The notes beneath the pieces are model-generated. The model was not told where the DNA came from. It saw nothing but the letters and a program-made list of their open reading frames with translations, and did no database searches. A stretch of DNA of 64,000 bases from Nephrocerus scutellatus (taxonomy: Eukaryota; Arthropoda; Insecta; Diptera; Pipunculidae): contig OX352761.1 of the NCBI GenBank assembly GCA_947095585.1, positions 26,999,777-27,063,776 of the forward strand. The letters run 5' to 3'. Below, piece by piece: positions 21,336 through 32,924 of the stretch (the stretch's first letter is position 1; each line of letters starts with the position of its first letter). The position numbers and the translations under genes are program-made.

Positions 21336-23960
21336 GGTTAGGGCTTTCGGACACTGAAACATTTAAACATATTATTTGTCTATGTAAGCTATCCGCTCAT
21401 TACCAAGTAAAGTACGGCAACACTTCACCGAATTGTAAATCTCTCATATTTCAGCAGCTGACACTGAAATTAGCTCAATATTTTTGTTATATTTTAATAT
21501 TCAGACCGATTTTTGTCATGACAACGAACTCCATATGAGTTGTATGGTAAAAACTTATCCGCTCCTTATACAAAAAATTCGGTGAGTTAAGTTCCGGTCG
21601 TTGTTAAAGCTAACACACATTATTAATGAAAATTGCCAGTTAACAGATATATTAGTGCTAACACACTGTTATTCAGTGTTTATTAATACATACTTTGTAA
21701 ATACACATCCATACATAGTTGTGTTGCCTATAGATATAAACATTTTTGTTACTCGTAGTATTAAAACCAAATCGTTTAACGCCGGAAGAATATCGCATTA
21801 ACCACTCTCCAAAGTATTTTTATTTCATCTGTATCTAGTTACGGTTGAACATAATTAAATAAATAAATAAATTAATTAAATTAAATAAAGTGTATGTAAA
21901 TAAAGTGTCCTTCACTTACAGTAAATAAAGTGGAATCGATGAAAGTTATTGCGCCCATTAAGCAAAAAGACAAATTTTCCATCTTTGGTTTACAATGTTC
22001 GCATAATCTCTGTATTAAATGAGCATAGTTGGAGAAATAATATCACGACATGCAAACAGACAGATGCACAGACAGACTCGATTAGCTTATCTTTAGGTAA
22101 ATGCAGTTTAACTTCAAAAAAACTAAAAGAAAACCGGATATTTGCTTTGATGATTTTATTCGATTCCGCTTAAGGATCATCTTTGGCAGTTCCAACATCT
22201 AAACATTTAGTGAAATTTAAATATTATTTGCACTGTAGTCCAGTAAGTAATCTATATACTCACACTTATTTACTCAAACAAAAAAAGAATAGAAAGATAT
22301 CATGGAGCGCATCACAATTTAAAAAACCGGAACAAAATGCTTTTTTTTTTTAACAACAAATTGGCTCTCGGAAGGATTTTCTTAGTGCAATGAAAAGTGT
22401 TTTTTTAGATAATCTATCTGGGAATAGAAATCAAACTTCTGCTGGCGGGGTATTTTAACTGCTGTTGGTTGAAACTTGCCCTTGCAGATTACTTATTTGG
22501 GTCAAACGCCTAAAGAGAAACTCAAAAAACTTTTAATCATGTCTATTCCAGTGGAATGGCTTAATTTGCCTAAAGTGCATACATCACGCACAGCATCACA
22601 TTATTTGCGAAAGTTCTCCGAAAGTCTGTAAGTCATGTTTTTTTTTGTAGTCAAGCCGAAGAAAAGGATTTTAATTGAATTTTGGTTCTTTGAAATACGA
22701 GAATGTATGTGGGTTTTGGGGTAAAAACTTTAACAATTTCAAGATAACCGCTTCCCGATTATTATATAAGCAGGAAAATAGAAAAAAACATATTTAACCG
22801 AAACAAAGCATAAACTCTTGTTTTAATAATGTGAGCTTCGATAAATCATTTCAATCCTTTCGTTCCAATGCAGCTTTTATAAACCACTTTAATCATAGCA
22901 AGAAGACGGAAATAATTTAAAATTTTAATAAGTGTAGGTATGAACAGCCATAAAAATTATGCCTGCCATTTTTTTCTCTGGGTAACTTACAAATTATTGA
23001 CCACAGAAAGAATATGGCAAGCATAAACGGCAAGAGGCTCCATATGGAGCGTGTTTCGCAAATACATGGACAAGAGCTTTGTGATTCTTAGTTTGGATAT
23101 GGCAAACCTTACTTTACTTTGTTCAGATGGCCGGATATTTCGGCTGTCATCGTCCAGGTTGAATGTTTCGTTTTGCCTGACTGGTGAAAATGTTGATCTT
23201 TATCGCCGTATAACAGTATGTAGATTCTTTTCATATGTACTCAGCAACTCCGCTACAAGGTATGTGGCTTTAACACATTCTTTTTACCATTTGATGAAAC
23301 TTCTGAGAATTGTTCCTGGAGTGTATCCTTTCTTAAAATCTTTAACCGCGCACTTAACTTGCTTGTCATTTTTCTTTTGGATAAGCTCTCATCTTTTCTG
23401 CTCGTGAAGTTTCAGCTTAGTAGTTGACTAAGAACTTTGCTAATTGTTTGGATGCGAACATTCATGTGCATATCCGCAAATCGTTATCCATATTTCGTTT
23501 TGCAGCGTCCTCATAAGTGAAATCGTCCATTTCCGAGGCGGTTGGTTGTGTTTTACCGGTTGAGCTGTCAAATTCTATATCCTCTGTAAATACTTCCTAA
23601 TATTGGTTAAGGTAAACTCTTATATGAACTATTTATGGTCTGATATTCGTAGTAAAAGTTAACTGGTATCCAGTTTTAGTTCGTTAAAAAAACTAAGACA
23701 GGTGTACTCGTAGCTTTTGAATATGCGTGAATAAAGAAATTTTGGGAATATGTACTACAAAAAAAAGTTAATTTTACACAGAATGTTACATATACACACA
23801 TACACAAAATATTACAAATAAATAGAAGCGAACTAAGTGGAAACTAATAATCAGTATACTTGTATACTAATTGCAGGTCATTCGATCACTCACGAACGCA
23901 CATATGCATAAATATAATAATTTTATAATGATTTTGGATGTGAATGGGGATGGACAAATA
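21336..23960. other. Long unassigned interval
   Basis: No transposon family recognised. A minus-strand open stretch at 23596-23462 (44 codons, FDSSTGKTQPTASE, DFTYEDAAKRNMDNDLRICT) has protein-like composition and is followed by further short frames to about 23300, but no family is recognised. The 118-codon plus-strand ORF at 23051 looks like its antisense shadow or chance. Confidence 0.35.
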
Positions 23961-24045
23961 TTTTTGTTATTAGGTAATTGACATTATATTAAATGAGTGT
24001 GGCCGAAGCCCGTTGCATGAATAAACGGGTCCTATTTTTTAATTA
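23961..24045. repeat. Fragment of dispersed repeat family Y
   Basis: GTTGCATGAATAAACGGGTCC matches the motif GTTATACAAATAAACGGACC at 37.63 kb and GCTTATACGAATAAGGAGACC at 47.23 kb. Just upstream, TAATTGACATTATATTAAAT is the reverse complement of the flank seen at 37.66 kb, suggesting a rearranged copy. Confidence 0.45.
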
Positions 24046-26222
24046 CATTGGCACCCATAGCTTACACGAGAACACTAATGACAATGGACAACGAATCATA
24101 GGTAGAGATGGCAGCAAGCAATAATTTGGTCGTTGCGAGTACAAGGTTTGCGCGTTAAAATATCCACAAAGCTACCTGGGTATCTCCTGATGGAGCCACT
24201 CGCAGCCAGATAGACCACTTGTTGATAGACCGCCGCAACAACCCGATCCTGATGACAGTACGAACGTACCGAGGTGCCAACGTCGACTCGCACCACTATC
24301 TTGTTGGTATGGTGCTCCGAGCGCGGATTGCATCATCACGAAAGACTGCATCCGCGAATCAGATTCGAGTCAACACGGCTGCCCTTCGCAATGAAGAGAC
24401 CAGAAAGCACTACGGTCAAGCGATAGGACTCTCCCTAAATGCAGGGAGAGTAAGTCTTGGGGCTGAGATGTCAGGCGTAGAAGAGAAATGGACACGCCTT
24501 AAAAATACTGTCATTAGTACTGCTGACTCCATCTTAGGCAGTACTCGTAGACATCGGAACGACTGCTTCGATGACGAATGTAAGCGAGCGACTGAATGCT
24601 GCGTACCGAGCAATGCAACAATCTCATAGGACGCGGGCACGCGAAAATAAATATAAAGAGCTCAAAAGATATGAAAAAACAGTTCACGGGCGAAAGAAAG
24701 CAGCCTGGGAGAAGAATCTCGTCCGTGAACTAGAATAGTACAGAGAGCAAGGACCGCACCAGGCGCGGAAGTTCTATCAAAAAGTCCGCGGTATGACGCA
24801 ATATACACCACGTTGCACATACTGCAAGGACAAAGAGGGTAATCTGATCACCGATCTTAAAGGCATCTTAGAGTGATGGGAAGAGCACTCTCAGGAGTTG
24901 CTAAATGGGCAGTCAACTGAAGAATTGGAGGCTCCACCAATGACCGAAGATCATACTATGCTGACGCCATCAAGCATAGACGAAGTTAGCAGAGCGATAA
25001 ATCGGTTCAAAAATTATAAGGCCCCAGGATCTAATGGGATTCCAGCGGAACTGATAAAAACAGGAGGCCCCACATAACACCAAGCAATTCATGAAATAAT
25101 AGTGCAAGTATGGGAGGAAGAAGCTATGCCAGAAGACTGGCGAAGAGACATCCTGTGCCCCATACATAAGAAGTGAGATATCGCAAAATACAGCAATTAT
25201 TGTGGTATAACGTTGTTGAGTACCGCGTATAAGATTTTCTCCTCTATCCTTCAAGACAGGATAGCCCCATACGCTAAAGTCATAATCATACCAGTGTGGC
25301 TTCATCCCAGGCAAATCAACAACTGATCAGATTTACTCCCACAGGCAGGTGATGAAAAAATATATAAAGTTTCAAAACTCATTCCATCATATTTGTATAG
25401 ACTTTAAAGCCGCCTATGATAGCATAGCCAGAGTAAAACTTTATAAAGCCATGAGAGAATTCGGCATCCCAAATAAACTGATGACTATGTAGGTTGACCA
25501 TGACCAATGTTATAAGCTAAGTAAAAATATCCGTATCACTATCACGCCCATTCAACATCTATAACGGGCTCCGACGAGCGGGTGGACTGGCCTGCGTTCT
25601 CTTCAACCTGGCGTTGGAAAAAGTTATCCGAGACTCTGACGTACCGGCGAGAGGACCAATTCTCTATAAGTTCAATCAGATACTGACTTACGCAGACGAT
25701 ATTGACATCGTTAGTAGAAACCGAAGAGCTGCACAGGAAGCTTTCATCGAGATAGAGCAGGCGGACGAAATCTGGGGCTGCACATAAATGAGAGCATGGT
25801 GGCCACGTCTGCGAGTAGAAGATTCAACATTGGTCCCTCAATTCAAATAATGGAGAGCGAATTTGGACTATTGAACTATTAGCCGCGTTCCAGAGAAGGA
25901 CGATTCCGGAGGCTCTATAATAATGAGATCTACGAGCGTTACCGCGATGTCGACATCGTGAAGAAAATTAAGCTCGGTAGGCTCCGGTGGGCAGCCTAGG
26001 TCGCATGAGCGAAGAGGATCCTGCTCGGAAAGTCATTTGCAGTAGGATTTATGGAACGCTACAGCGAGGCCGGCCAAGACTACGTCGCAAGGATGGTGTA
26101 GACCAGAACGCCCAGAGTTTAGGGATGCCAAACTGGATGACACGGGCCGAAATCGGGACCGGTGGAGAGACTTTTTGCGGGAGGCCAGGATCGGACCCCG
26201 GTTGTAGAGCCAAATATAATGA
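24046..26222 (+). mobile_element. RTE-clade LINE copy 2, 5' truncated
   Basis: This is the plus-strand counterpart of the 4.7-6.9 kb element. It starts inside the endonuclease coding region (TACATTGGCACCCATAGC, shared with the 52.2 and 60.6 kb copies) and ends at GTTGTAGAGCCAAATATAATG. It retains endonuclease C-terminus, linker, reverse transcriptase motifs A and C, and tail, with scattered stops and frameshifts. The breakpoint inside the endonuclease is almost the same as in other copies' conserved block, but no target-site duplication was found. Confidence 0.88.
24219..24629 (+). pseudogene. RTE endonuclease C-terminus and start of linker
   Basis: A 136-residue frame with NPILMTVRTYRGANVDSHHY in place of the usual SDH box (the aspartate is now His), then GMVLRARIASSRKT and EEKWTRLKNTVISTADSILG. 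The frame preceding it encodes ASNNLVVASTRFA and IDHLLID in other registers. The loss of the SDH aspartate would abolish nicking. Confidence 0.8.
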
Positions 26223-26292
26223 TTATTTAATTGAATGTAAATTGTTTTACAATAAAAATATTTCTCAATTTTTAAATAAACATGTTAGCTAA
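24650..26292 (+). pseudogene. RTE reverse transcriptase and tail, many frame breaks
   Basis: From about 24960 the plus strand encodes PSSIDEVSRAINRFKNYKAP (upstream palm), then CIDFKAAYDSIA near 25394 (motif A), QILTYADDIDIV at about 25682-25717 (motif C with both catalytic aspartates) and, in the frame from 25987, SEEDPARKVICSRIYGTLQR and DGVDQNAQSLGMPNW (tail). Stops and indels occur throughout, so no long ORF survives. Confidence 0.83.
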
Positions 26293-26969
26293 TAAAAATA
26301 CATTTTTAATTTAAAACGTCTAAAACGAGTATTGTGCGTAGTAGTTTGCTTTGATTTAAAACAAACTGCAAACTCACGTAGAATTAGTGTTTTAGTTTTA
26401 TTTTTAAGGTTTGTTGTCTTTTTTTGTGATTTGTTCACCCAGTTCTGAGCTATGCTTAAAGTTTTAAGTCTCTAGCTCAATGGGAAGTTAGTTTAAAATC
26501 AATTACAAAATTCCACCCGCACAGACAGACATACACGAAATCGAGCTAATAAAATATAAAATATCATTTTCACTAAAGTGAAGTTTGAGAACTATTGAAA
26601 GATTCGCTTTATTATCGTTTATGTTTATGTTAGCTAATAAAAATACATTTTTAATTTAAAACGTCTAAAACGAGTATTGTGCGTAGTAGTTTGCTTTGAT
26701 TTAAAACAAACTGCAAACTCACGTAGAATTAGTGTTTTAGTTTTATTTTTAAGGTTTGTTGTCTTTTTTTGTGATTTGTTCACCCAGTTCTGAGCTATGC
26801 TTAAAGTTTTAAGTCTCTAGCTCAATGGGAAGTTAGTTTAAAATCAATTACAAAATTCCACCCGCACAGACAGACATACACGAATTCGAGCTAATAAAAT
26901 ATAAAATATAATATTCACTAAAGTGAAGTTTGAAAACTATTGAAAGATTCGCTTTATTATCGTTTATGT
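26282..26969 (+). repeat. 345-bp direct tandem duplication, two copies
   Basis: ATGTTAGCTAATAAAAATAC starts at 26282 and again at 26627, and the two units are nearly identical throughout; differences such as CGAAATCGAG against CGAATTCGAG are few. Each unit ends with GATTCGCTTTATTATCGTTT. A partial relative lies at 15284-15394. High identity marks a recent local duplication or a collapsed longer array. No coding capacity. Confidence 0.95.
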
Positions 26970-27870
26970 CTCTGTTTAATGTTTGTGAATCCTTGAATCA
27001 CCCATAAAAACTGCTCCCCAAAAAATCACCCCCCCCCCACAACAAAAAAAATCGTCTTCACCAATATTGATTCCTCTCTACCCTTACAACACCACTGTCT
27101 TAGCGACACTATTCATCTCAGCGACACTGAAAACTATTGATTGGACACTAACATTAATTAAATTTTTGTACGATTTTAATAATGGTGTGTGAGCTACCTT
27201 TCGCCCTGCATTGCTCCTCCAGCCTTACACGCTTTTAACTGCTACTTACATTACACATTAATTGGTTAAAAATATCGTAGTATAATCATAAATAAATCGT
27301 CTCCCGGACTGGAAACACATATAACAATTTCTCAGAATTCTCTCTGATTCATTGAAAAAGCAATGCGGAAAAACGAAACACGAAACTAAAACGACGCGAG
27401 TCCAAATGCTTTAATCAATGGATCATGGTCATGGAAAACTACAAAAAATCTTACCAAGAACTGAAATACTGAATACTGAAATATATATTTTATATTAATA
27501 AACAACTTATGAATACTTCATCCATCATCCTTCAGGAAGTTGTTAACGGCTAATTTGAATGCCTGCAGATTATAAGATTCGGGAAACACGCGCTCGACTA
27601 ATTGATTCCACATCGAAGAGACTCTCGGAAAAAAGGATAATGATTTAAACTTAAAATCCGTTATATTTCAAATAATCTAATTCGGCCTAAAAGTATGCAA
27701 ACCTTAATTCTAATTTTAGTGCTTATTTTTGGACGAGTATGTACATTGCGATTTATCATAGGATTCGAGTTCCACTATCTACGCTACTAACTGCTTTTCG
27801 TAACAGTATTATCGCTGCATTGCCTCTTAATATCAGCTGAATTAGTTGAATAGAATACTTTCGCTAAATG
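26970..27870. other. Unassigned interval with C10 run
   Basis: Contains a run of ten C at 27029-27038. Otherwise AT-rich with nothing recognised. Confidence 0.45.
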
Positions 27871-28645
27871 CGAGGGTGGTTTGATAAGTCAGTGGCAAAA
27901 AAGCGTTTTATTTCTCAAAATAGTCTCCTTTAAGCTCGATACATTAATTCCAAATAATAGGTTTTCTCAAGGCCCTTAAAATAGGCCATTATTTTAGTGA
28001 TGACCTCTTCGTTACACCAAAATCTCTTACCGCCCATTTTAATTTTCAATTTATGATTTTTTGCCATGGTGACTACACACGTGTGCACCCGTGTATTGTC
28101 TTGATGGAACAGCACTTTTTTCTTCGCCTTCATTTTGCTTTAAATCAATATCGAATCTATCCAAAAGCTCTGAATAATATTCGCCGGTGAACGCTTTACT
28201 CTTTTCAAGGCAATCAATGTGAATGACACCGCGAGCATCCCAAAAAACTGTAGCCATGACCTTGTTGGCCGCCAGACCCACCGTGGCCTTCTTTAGTGCA
28301 AGTTCACCCGGAGAAATCCACTGTCTTGATTGCTCCTTGGTCTGTGGTCTGTGTGATCGATCCGTGTTTCGTCCACGGTTACGAAAAACTCGTTTGGAAT
28401 GCGGCTGAACATCGCCAAACACTCCTTTAAAATTCGGCACACGAAATTCACATTTTTCCATTTTCGTTAAAATTTACGAAGTTGTCTACTTTCAATGGCT
28501 GTCAAACACAAACTAAATGACGCATCTTGCTCAAAATGACAGTAGTTGACAGTAGTCTATTAATAGATGGCAGTTGGGGGGACCAATATTTCATTTAAAG
28601 TTACTCCGCGGGGGATTGAAAAAGTCACTTATCAAACTGCCCTCG
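27871..28645 (-). mobile_element. Internally deleted mariner transposon (DD34D type)
   Basis: Terminal inverted repeats are visible: CGAGGGTGGTTTGATAAGTC at 27871 and, reverse-complemented, CGAGGGCAGTTTGATAAGTG ending at 28645. The right end is followed by TA; the left flank reads TG. The 775-bp length is well short of the roughly 1.3 kb of intact mariners. The transposase reads on the minus strand. Deletions removed the DNA-binding region and the segment with the third catalytic aspartate, so it could move only if another element supplied transposase. Confidence 0.88.
27930..28461 (-). pseudogene. mariner transposase remnant
   Basis: Starting at 28461 it encodes MEKCEFRV, then jumps to the region just before the first catalytic Asp, deleting the helix-turn-helix domains. 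VTVDETRIDHTD (first Asp) lies in a different frame from the following QTKEQSRQWISPGELALKKA, showing a frameshift. ANKVMATVFWDARGVIHIDC, GEYYSELLDRF and FHQDNTRVHTCVVTMAK (second Asp) are intact. The next residues jump to MGGKRFWCNEEVI, so the PDLAPSD block with the third Asp is gone. Confidence 0.88.
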
Positions 28646-29711
28646 TATTAAACATAGAAAGAACGCAATCCCAGCACATTCTTACTATATAATGCAGTAC
28701 ATATAATGTGCTCCTTATAATATACTTAGTTGAATGATCTTTGTATAGAAAATATTTTATAGATTGCAACTGAAAAGAATTCGCCCCCATAGAGTTGGGT
28801 GCAAAATTGGTTTTCACTTTAATGCTTTAATGCATTAGAACTGGTTTTCAAAAAAGAAGCAATAATGTTTTCCACAATGAAAGCCAAATGGAATTTTTAT
28901 TACTTGAATAGAATCGTAAAGGACTTGTGCAAGTCTTAAGGGTTTCAAATAGAATGTAAAACTGCCAATTATTTGAATCGTTATGACACCTTGACACCAG
29001 TTGTTGATGGGAGTTTTATGTATTAAGTTATATAATGACCACTACAACTGAGTGCGTGACCGCAAAAATTCAACCCATTGAATTAAATTCTATAAAAGCA
29101 GCACACCATCAGTGAGCATTTACAGCAAAGATTTTTACTCTACTCTACGTATCATTCGTACTTATAATGTAGTTTACCGCTACACTAGAGGAAAGAAACA
29201 GTATACACACATGATATAATCAATGTAATAGGATTATATTGGCTGTACTTCGATATTGGTATTGCCTTATGCTAGTGCTATCAACAACTATAACACTTTA
29301 CCTATACTGCGTAACTGAAAGAATAGAATAGAACAGAAGCCCATGACAATAATAAAGAAATATCTAGGAATAGATCCCTTAAAGATGGTCACAATGGAAG
29401 TATTTATTGGATTGCCTGCAAATTTACTCAAGTTAGTAAACCATTTAAGAAGAAACATCTAAGAAGTATCTTTCTATTATTTTTTTTCTTTATTTATCTA
29501 TGTGTCCTTTCTTCTGTCAATCCTTTCATCTTTTCCATTATTTTTTTTTTCGTCCTTCTTTACATCATTTTGTCGACTTTTACGCCTGAACTTAACACCT
29601 CTTCATTTATTATTAGTCTTTCAGACCATTCATCCATCTGTTTAATCATCTTACCCAAAAGAAGTATTTCTGTTTATTTAATTTTGTATTCCTAACCAAC
29701 TTTCCATACAA
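28646..29711. other. Unassigned interval; pyrimidine-rich tract
   Basis: A T/C-rich tract occupies about 29460-29600. No gene recognised apart from a possible core promoter at 29091. Confidence 0.4.
29091..29121 (+). promoter_or_regulatory. Possible TATA-type core promoter
   Basis: TATAAAAGC at 29091, with ATCAGTGAGC 17 bp downstream and ATTTACAGC at the usual start distance of about 30 bp. In an AT-rich genome this combination can occur by chance, and no recognised transcript or ORF follows. Confidence 0.2.
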
Positions 29712-30480
29712 ATCATTATAATATTTGGTTCTACAACCGGGAACTAGTCCTGGCCTCTTGCAAAAAATCTTTCCATCGGTCCAGATTTCGAGCCGATCTC
29801 ATCCAGTTTTCTTCACTTTTGTGTCACATAATTCCTATCGCAAAGGAATTTCGGAGCAGGATCCTCTTAGCTCATGCGAGCTAGGTATCCTGTACACCGG
29901 AGCCAGCCGAGCTTAATACTCTTCATGATGTTGATATCGTCGTAACGCTAATTGATTTGATTATTAAAAAGTTTTTAGAATCGTCCTTCCTTACATACAG
30001 GGCCAACAACCTCTAAAACGCAGCTAAGATGTCAGATTGATTTTTGCTAAGCAAATAAGTCTCGGATCCATATGTAAGTACTGGTATGGCTATTTTTTCT
30101 TATACAACAGCAACTTGGATGTTATTGTTGGCTTTAAGAAACCGTGCGCGTATTTTTGGTTCTATGCTTTTGCTAGTTCTTACAATGATCCAGTATAGCT
30201 AAAGGATTATGTACTACCTTAAATTCGCTCTCCACTATCTTAATTGAGGGAAAAATGTTGAATCTTTTGCTCGCAGACTTGGCCATTTTGGGATTCTATA
30301 AATGATGTTAATATCGCCTGCTTACAACATTATCTGATTGGACACAGAGAGCATTGTTCCTCTCGTCGTTACATCAGAGTCACGGATCACGTTCTCCAAT
30401 GCCAAGTTGAAGAGGATGCAGGCCCCTTTGTGGGAGTCTGTTTTAGATGTTAAATGTAGTAATAGTCCAAATATCATAAC
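29712..30480 (-). pseudogene. RTE-clade LINE copy 3, compressed fragment
   Basis: The minus strand reads from the tail AACCAAATATTATAATG (29712) back through RWAG-type tail, YGSET-type and thumb sequence. It reaches VIRDSDVTTRGT near 30390, matching the VIRDSDV block after motif B in the 25.6-kb copy. Many small deletions have removed motif C and parts of the tail. It is older-looking than copies 1 and 2. Confidence 0.75.
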
Positions 30481-30511
30481 TTGCCTAATAAAAAGTATGG
30501 TAATTGCCATA

Positions 30512-30797
30512 GGGGTGCCGTGGCTCAGTGGAAAAGTGCATGGCTACAGAGCAGGGGTTCGTGGTTCAAATCCCAGTGACACCAAAAGTATTTTTCATGG
30601 TGTCCCACCTCTCGCGAATGGGTGACAAACGTTCCGAGAGTAATAACTTGTCACGGAAAGCTTCTCGATTTGCCGTTCGAATCGGGCCTTAAATTGTAGG
30701 TCCCGTCCAAAAATATACATGTATAACACAAATGGTCGCGAGAAGCTAGGCATGGAAGCTGGACCGCAACAGTCTGTCGCGCCGAATATTATTATTT
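30512..30797 (+). mobile_element. tRNA-derived SINE, full length, with 11-bp target-site duplication
   Basis: A box TGGCTCAGTGG near 30521, B box GGTTCAAATCC near 30561, body with GTAATAACTTGTCACGGAAAG and CAACAGTCTGTCGCGCCGAA, and an ATT-rich tail. Flanked by perfect direct repeats TAATTGCCATA at 30501-30511 and 30798-30808. It inserted immediately next to the end of the RTE fragment at 29.7-30.48 kb. Confidence 0.92.
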
Positions 30798-30808
30798 TAA
30801 TTGCCATA

Positions 30809-31447
30809 AAGACGCTTATGTAAAAAATTCGGAGACACAAACTTAAATGGTACGAGTGTGTTTTTTCGAGGAAGCTTTTTTTTATAAGATTTTAAGCGGT
30901 GCTCACTAAATGCAAAGATTAAGAACAAATTTAAATAATCGACCAACATTTCAATGAAAGTTGTCTAACTCCTTTAACAAACAAATTTGACAAATTAATC
31001 CAATCACTTTTTAGAGTGGGAAATAATAACTTTGTTTCAAAAATGCAAAAGTAATTAGCATAATCATATTCATGTAATAAGCAGTATATAAGACGACGGT
31101 GAATAAAATCAATCACTTCTAAACTCAAGAATCTCATATCGTGAATCATTTTTGGGAGGTTTTTGATGTCACCAACACGTATTTAATCGAAATTTATAAT
31201 AAATTTTAAATCCAATTAAAATGAGCGTCTCAATGCCTCCCGCTCGCTTAGTTATTTTCCCGCTTTTACTCTCATTAAACGAAGCGATTCTAATAATGAA
31301 CAAACGAACTCCGACATATCACACTGACATACTACCTACAGTTTCCATTTAGTCGATTTTAGCAATAAATTGCCGATGCCTAGTGAGGTCAAACTTCAGT
31401 AACTGATTGGAGCATTCATTGGCATTGGTTTCGGCTGTAACATTTTT
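30809..31447. other. AT-rich interval, nothing recognised
   Basis: Only chance ORFs are seen. Confidence 0.5.
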
Positions 31448-31894
31448 ATGTCTCTATACTCGTTAATTGATACTCGATGCGGTCGGGTCAGTTTGGGGTC
31501 TAACTCCCTCGGTGTCGTGCTTTCATTTCATTTTGAAGTTTTGATTTGCTTTTCTTCCTGTAGTGTTTTCCAGGCTAAAATTATGCCGATTAGTGAGCCC
31601 TTATCTTGGCTGAAGAGTAACGTCATATCCGCTAAGAATATCCGTATATTCTCGGATAGCCAAGCCGCGCTGAAATCCCTGGAATCAGTTTTTACAAATT
31701 CAATCTTAGCCCTTAACTGCCGTTCATCTCTTAGGGAGATGGCGGAGCAGTTTAGTATTCACCTATGTTGGGTGCTGGGGCACTGTATGGCTGACGAACT
31801 CGCCAAACAAGGAACTACACTACACTACATCGTGACTACTACACATGTGGATCCAACAGGACGGAGTCACTTTGTTGCGATGCAAATTTTGTAA
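31448..31894 (+). pseudogene. LINE RNase H domain with altered active site
   Basis: A 148-residue frame contains SVFQAKIMPISEPLSWL, IRIFSDSQAALKSLESVF, REMAEQFSIHLCWVLGHC and MADELAKQGTT. This is the RNase H of an I-group LINE, distinct from the family at 13.4 and 49.4 kb. The catalytic Glu of the FQAE motif is Lys here, and the loop between GH and the last Asp is shortened. The first catalytic Asp segment is missing or beyond recognition. The downstream C-rich stretch may be its 3' region. Confidence 0.75.
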
Positions 31895-31929
31895 GAAACG
31901 TTTCTCAGTCGAATAATATCAAAAATTGT

Positions 31930-32170
31930 AGCCCCAAACATACTGTCCCCACCACCACCCAACTGACCACCAATACCCTCCAAGAACCACCTTAAGATAA
32001 CCCCAAAATCCCCCTCCACCCACCACAAATATCACCACTATTTATCAACTGCGCGGTCATCGAGTTAATCTCATACAAACAATACCTGGCCACTCACCAC
32101 GCCAACTCCCTCAACACCATCACCGCACTAACCCCCTAAAAATATTCAACCCAACTGGCCGTGGCCCACA
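31930..32170 (+). repeat. C-rich, strand-biased stretch
   Basis: About 240 bp in which the plus strand is dominated by CCACC, CCCC and ACCACC motifs. It has the opposite strand bias to the 2.9-3.65 kb minisatellite. No clear unit length. It may be the 3' untranslated part of the preceding LINE. Confidence 0.5.
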
Positions 32171-32924
32171 TCAAAAAGTTTCAGCTATATCACATGGTCG
32201 GTCTTCGAGTTATCCGCGAACAGACATACAGACAAAGTTTCATTTGTACTTTGGGAAATTGAAAACCTAAAAATTCGGTTCAATATCCAAAGATAAAATA
32301 TCGAAATAAAAGAATTTGTTTTTGACATGAAAATTCAAACACGAACAAAAATAGTAGCGTAACGTTCGAGCGTTTTCACTCATCGCGCGATCGCGTTTAG
32401 TTTCTAAACAGGCCAAGTAGTAACATTATTGATGTTTGATATTTTTCGCGATCACCACTCATCGCCAGAACGCGCGATCGCTGTCCAATTGGGAGATTAC
32501 CTTAGCCTATGTTCTAATTGGACAGCGATCTCGCGTTCTGGTGATGAACAATGGTTGGTTGCATCGCGTTGTTTGAGCGATCTTAATGTATGTGTCCGAA
32601 TTGCGATCGCGCGACCAAATGTCCTCGTGCTACAAAACACAGCGTTTCGCGATCACCTCAGTACATGTGAAGTGGTTTTGAGGTTGGTTGAGCTGAAATG
32701 ATTTCCAGGAATGAAAGAGTCGACCAACGAGTTCGACAAAACGTCGCCTGCTAACGTTGAATGGTGCCATCGCCTCGCCAGGTCACCGGGTTCTGTTATT
32801 GTCGTCCTCAGTAATGTGTTGGCTGTTTAATCGTTGAGTGTACCACTCCTTCTTATTTGGATACCTCTAGGAAAATCTATTCTCACATCATGCATTTATA
32901 TTTGCATCGCTTAATCTACCTAAG
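32171..32924. repeat. GCGATCGC-rich inverted-repeat zone
   Basis: Contains a 32-bp inverted repeat (32459-32490 with 32516-32547, 30 of 32 matching, 25-nt loop; arm core CCAGAACGCG, GATCGCTGTCCAATT). An outer pair matches at TCGCGCGATCGC (32383-32394) and its complement (32603-32614). CGCGATCAC also repeats directly at 32447 and 32646. Motif density and symmetry suggest a foldback element, or a multi-stem structure if transcribed. No transposase or target duplication seen. The 90-codon ORF here is a by-product. Confidence 0.7.

Noticed and set aside
22539..22627. Possible small first exon ending at a GTAAGT donor
   Set aside because: Only 29 codons, with no homology or composition signal; an ATG followed by GTAAGT at this distance is expected by chance.
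24970..25314. 114-codon minus-strand ORF
   Set aside because: Antisense shadow of the RTE reverse transcriptase on the plus strand.
32429..32701. 90-codon ORF
   Set aside because: Spans the inverted-repeat hairpin; its two halves are translations of complementary arms.
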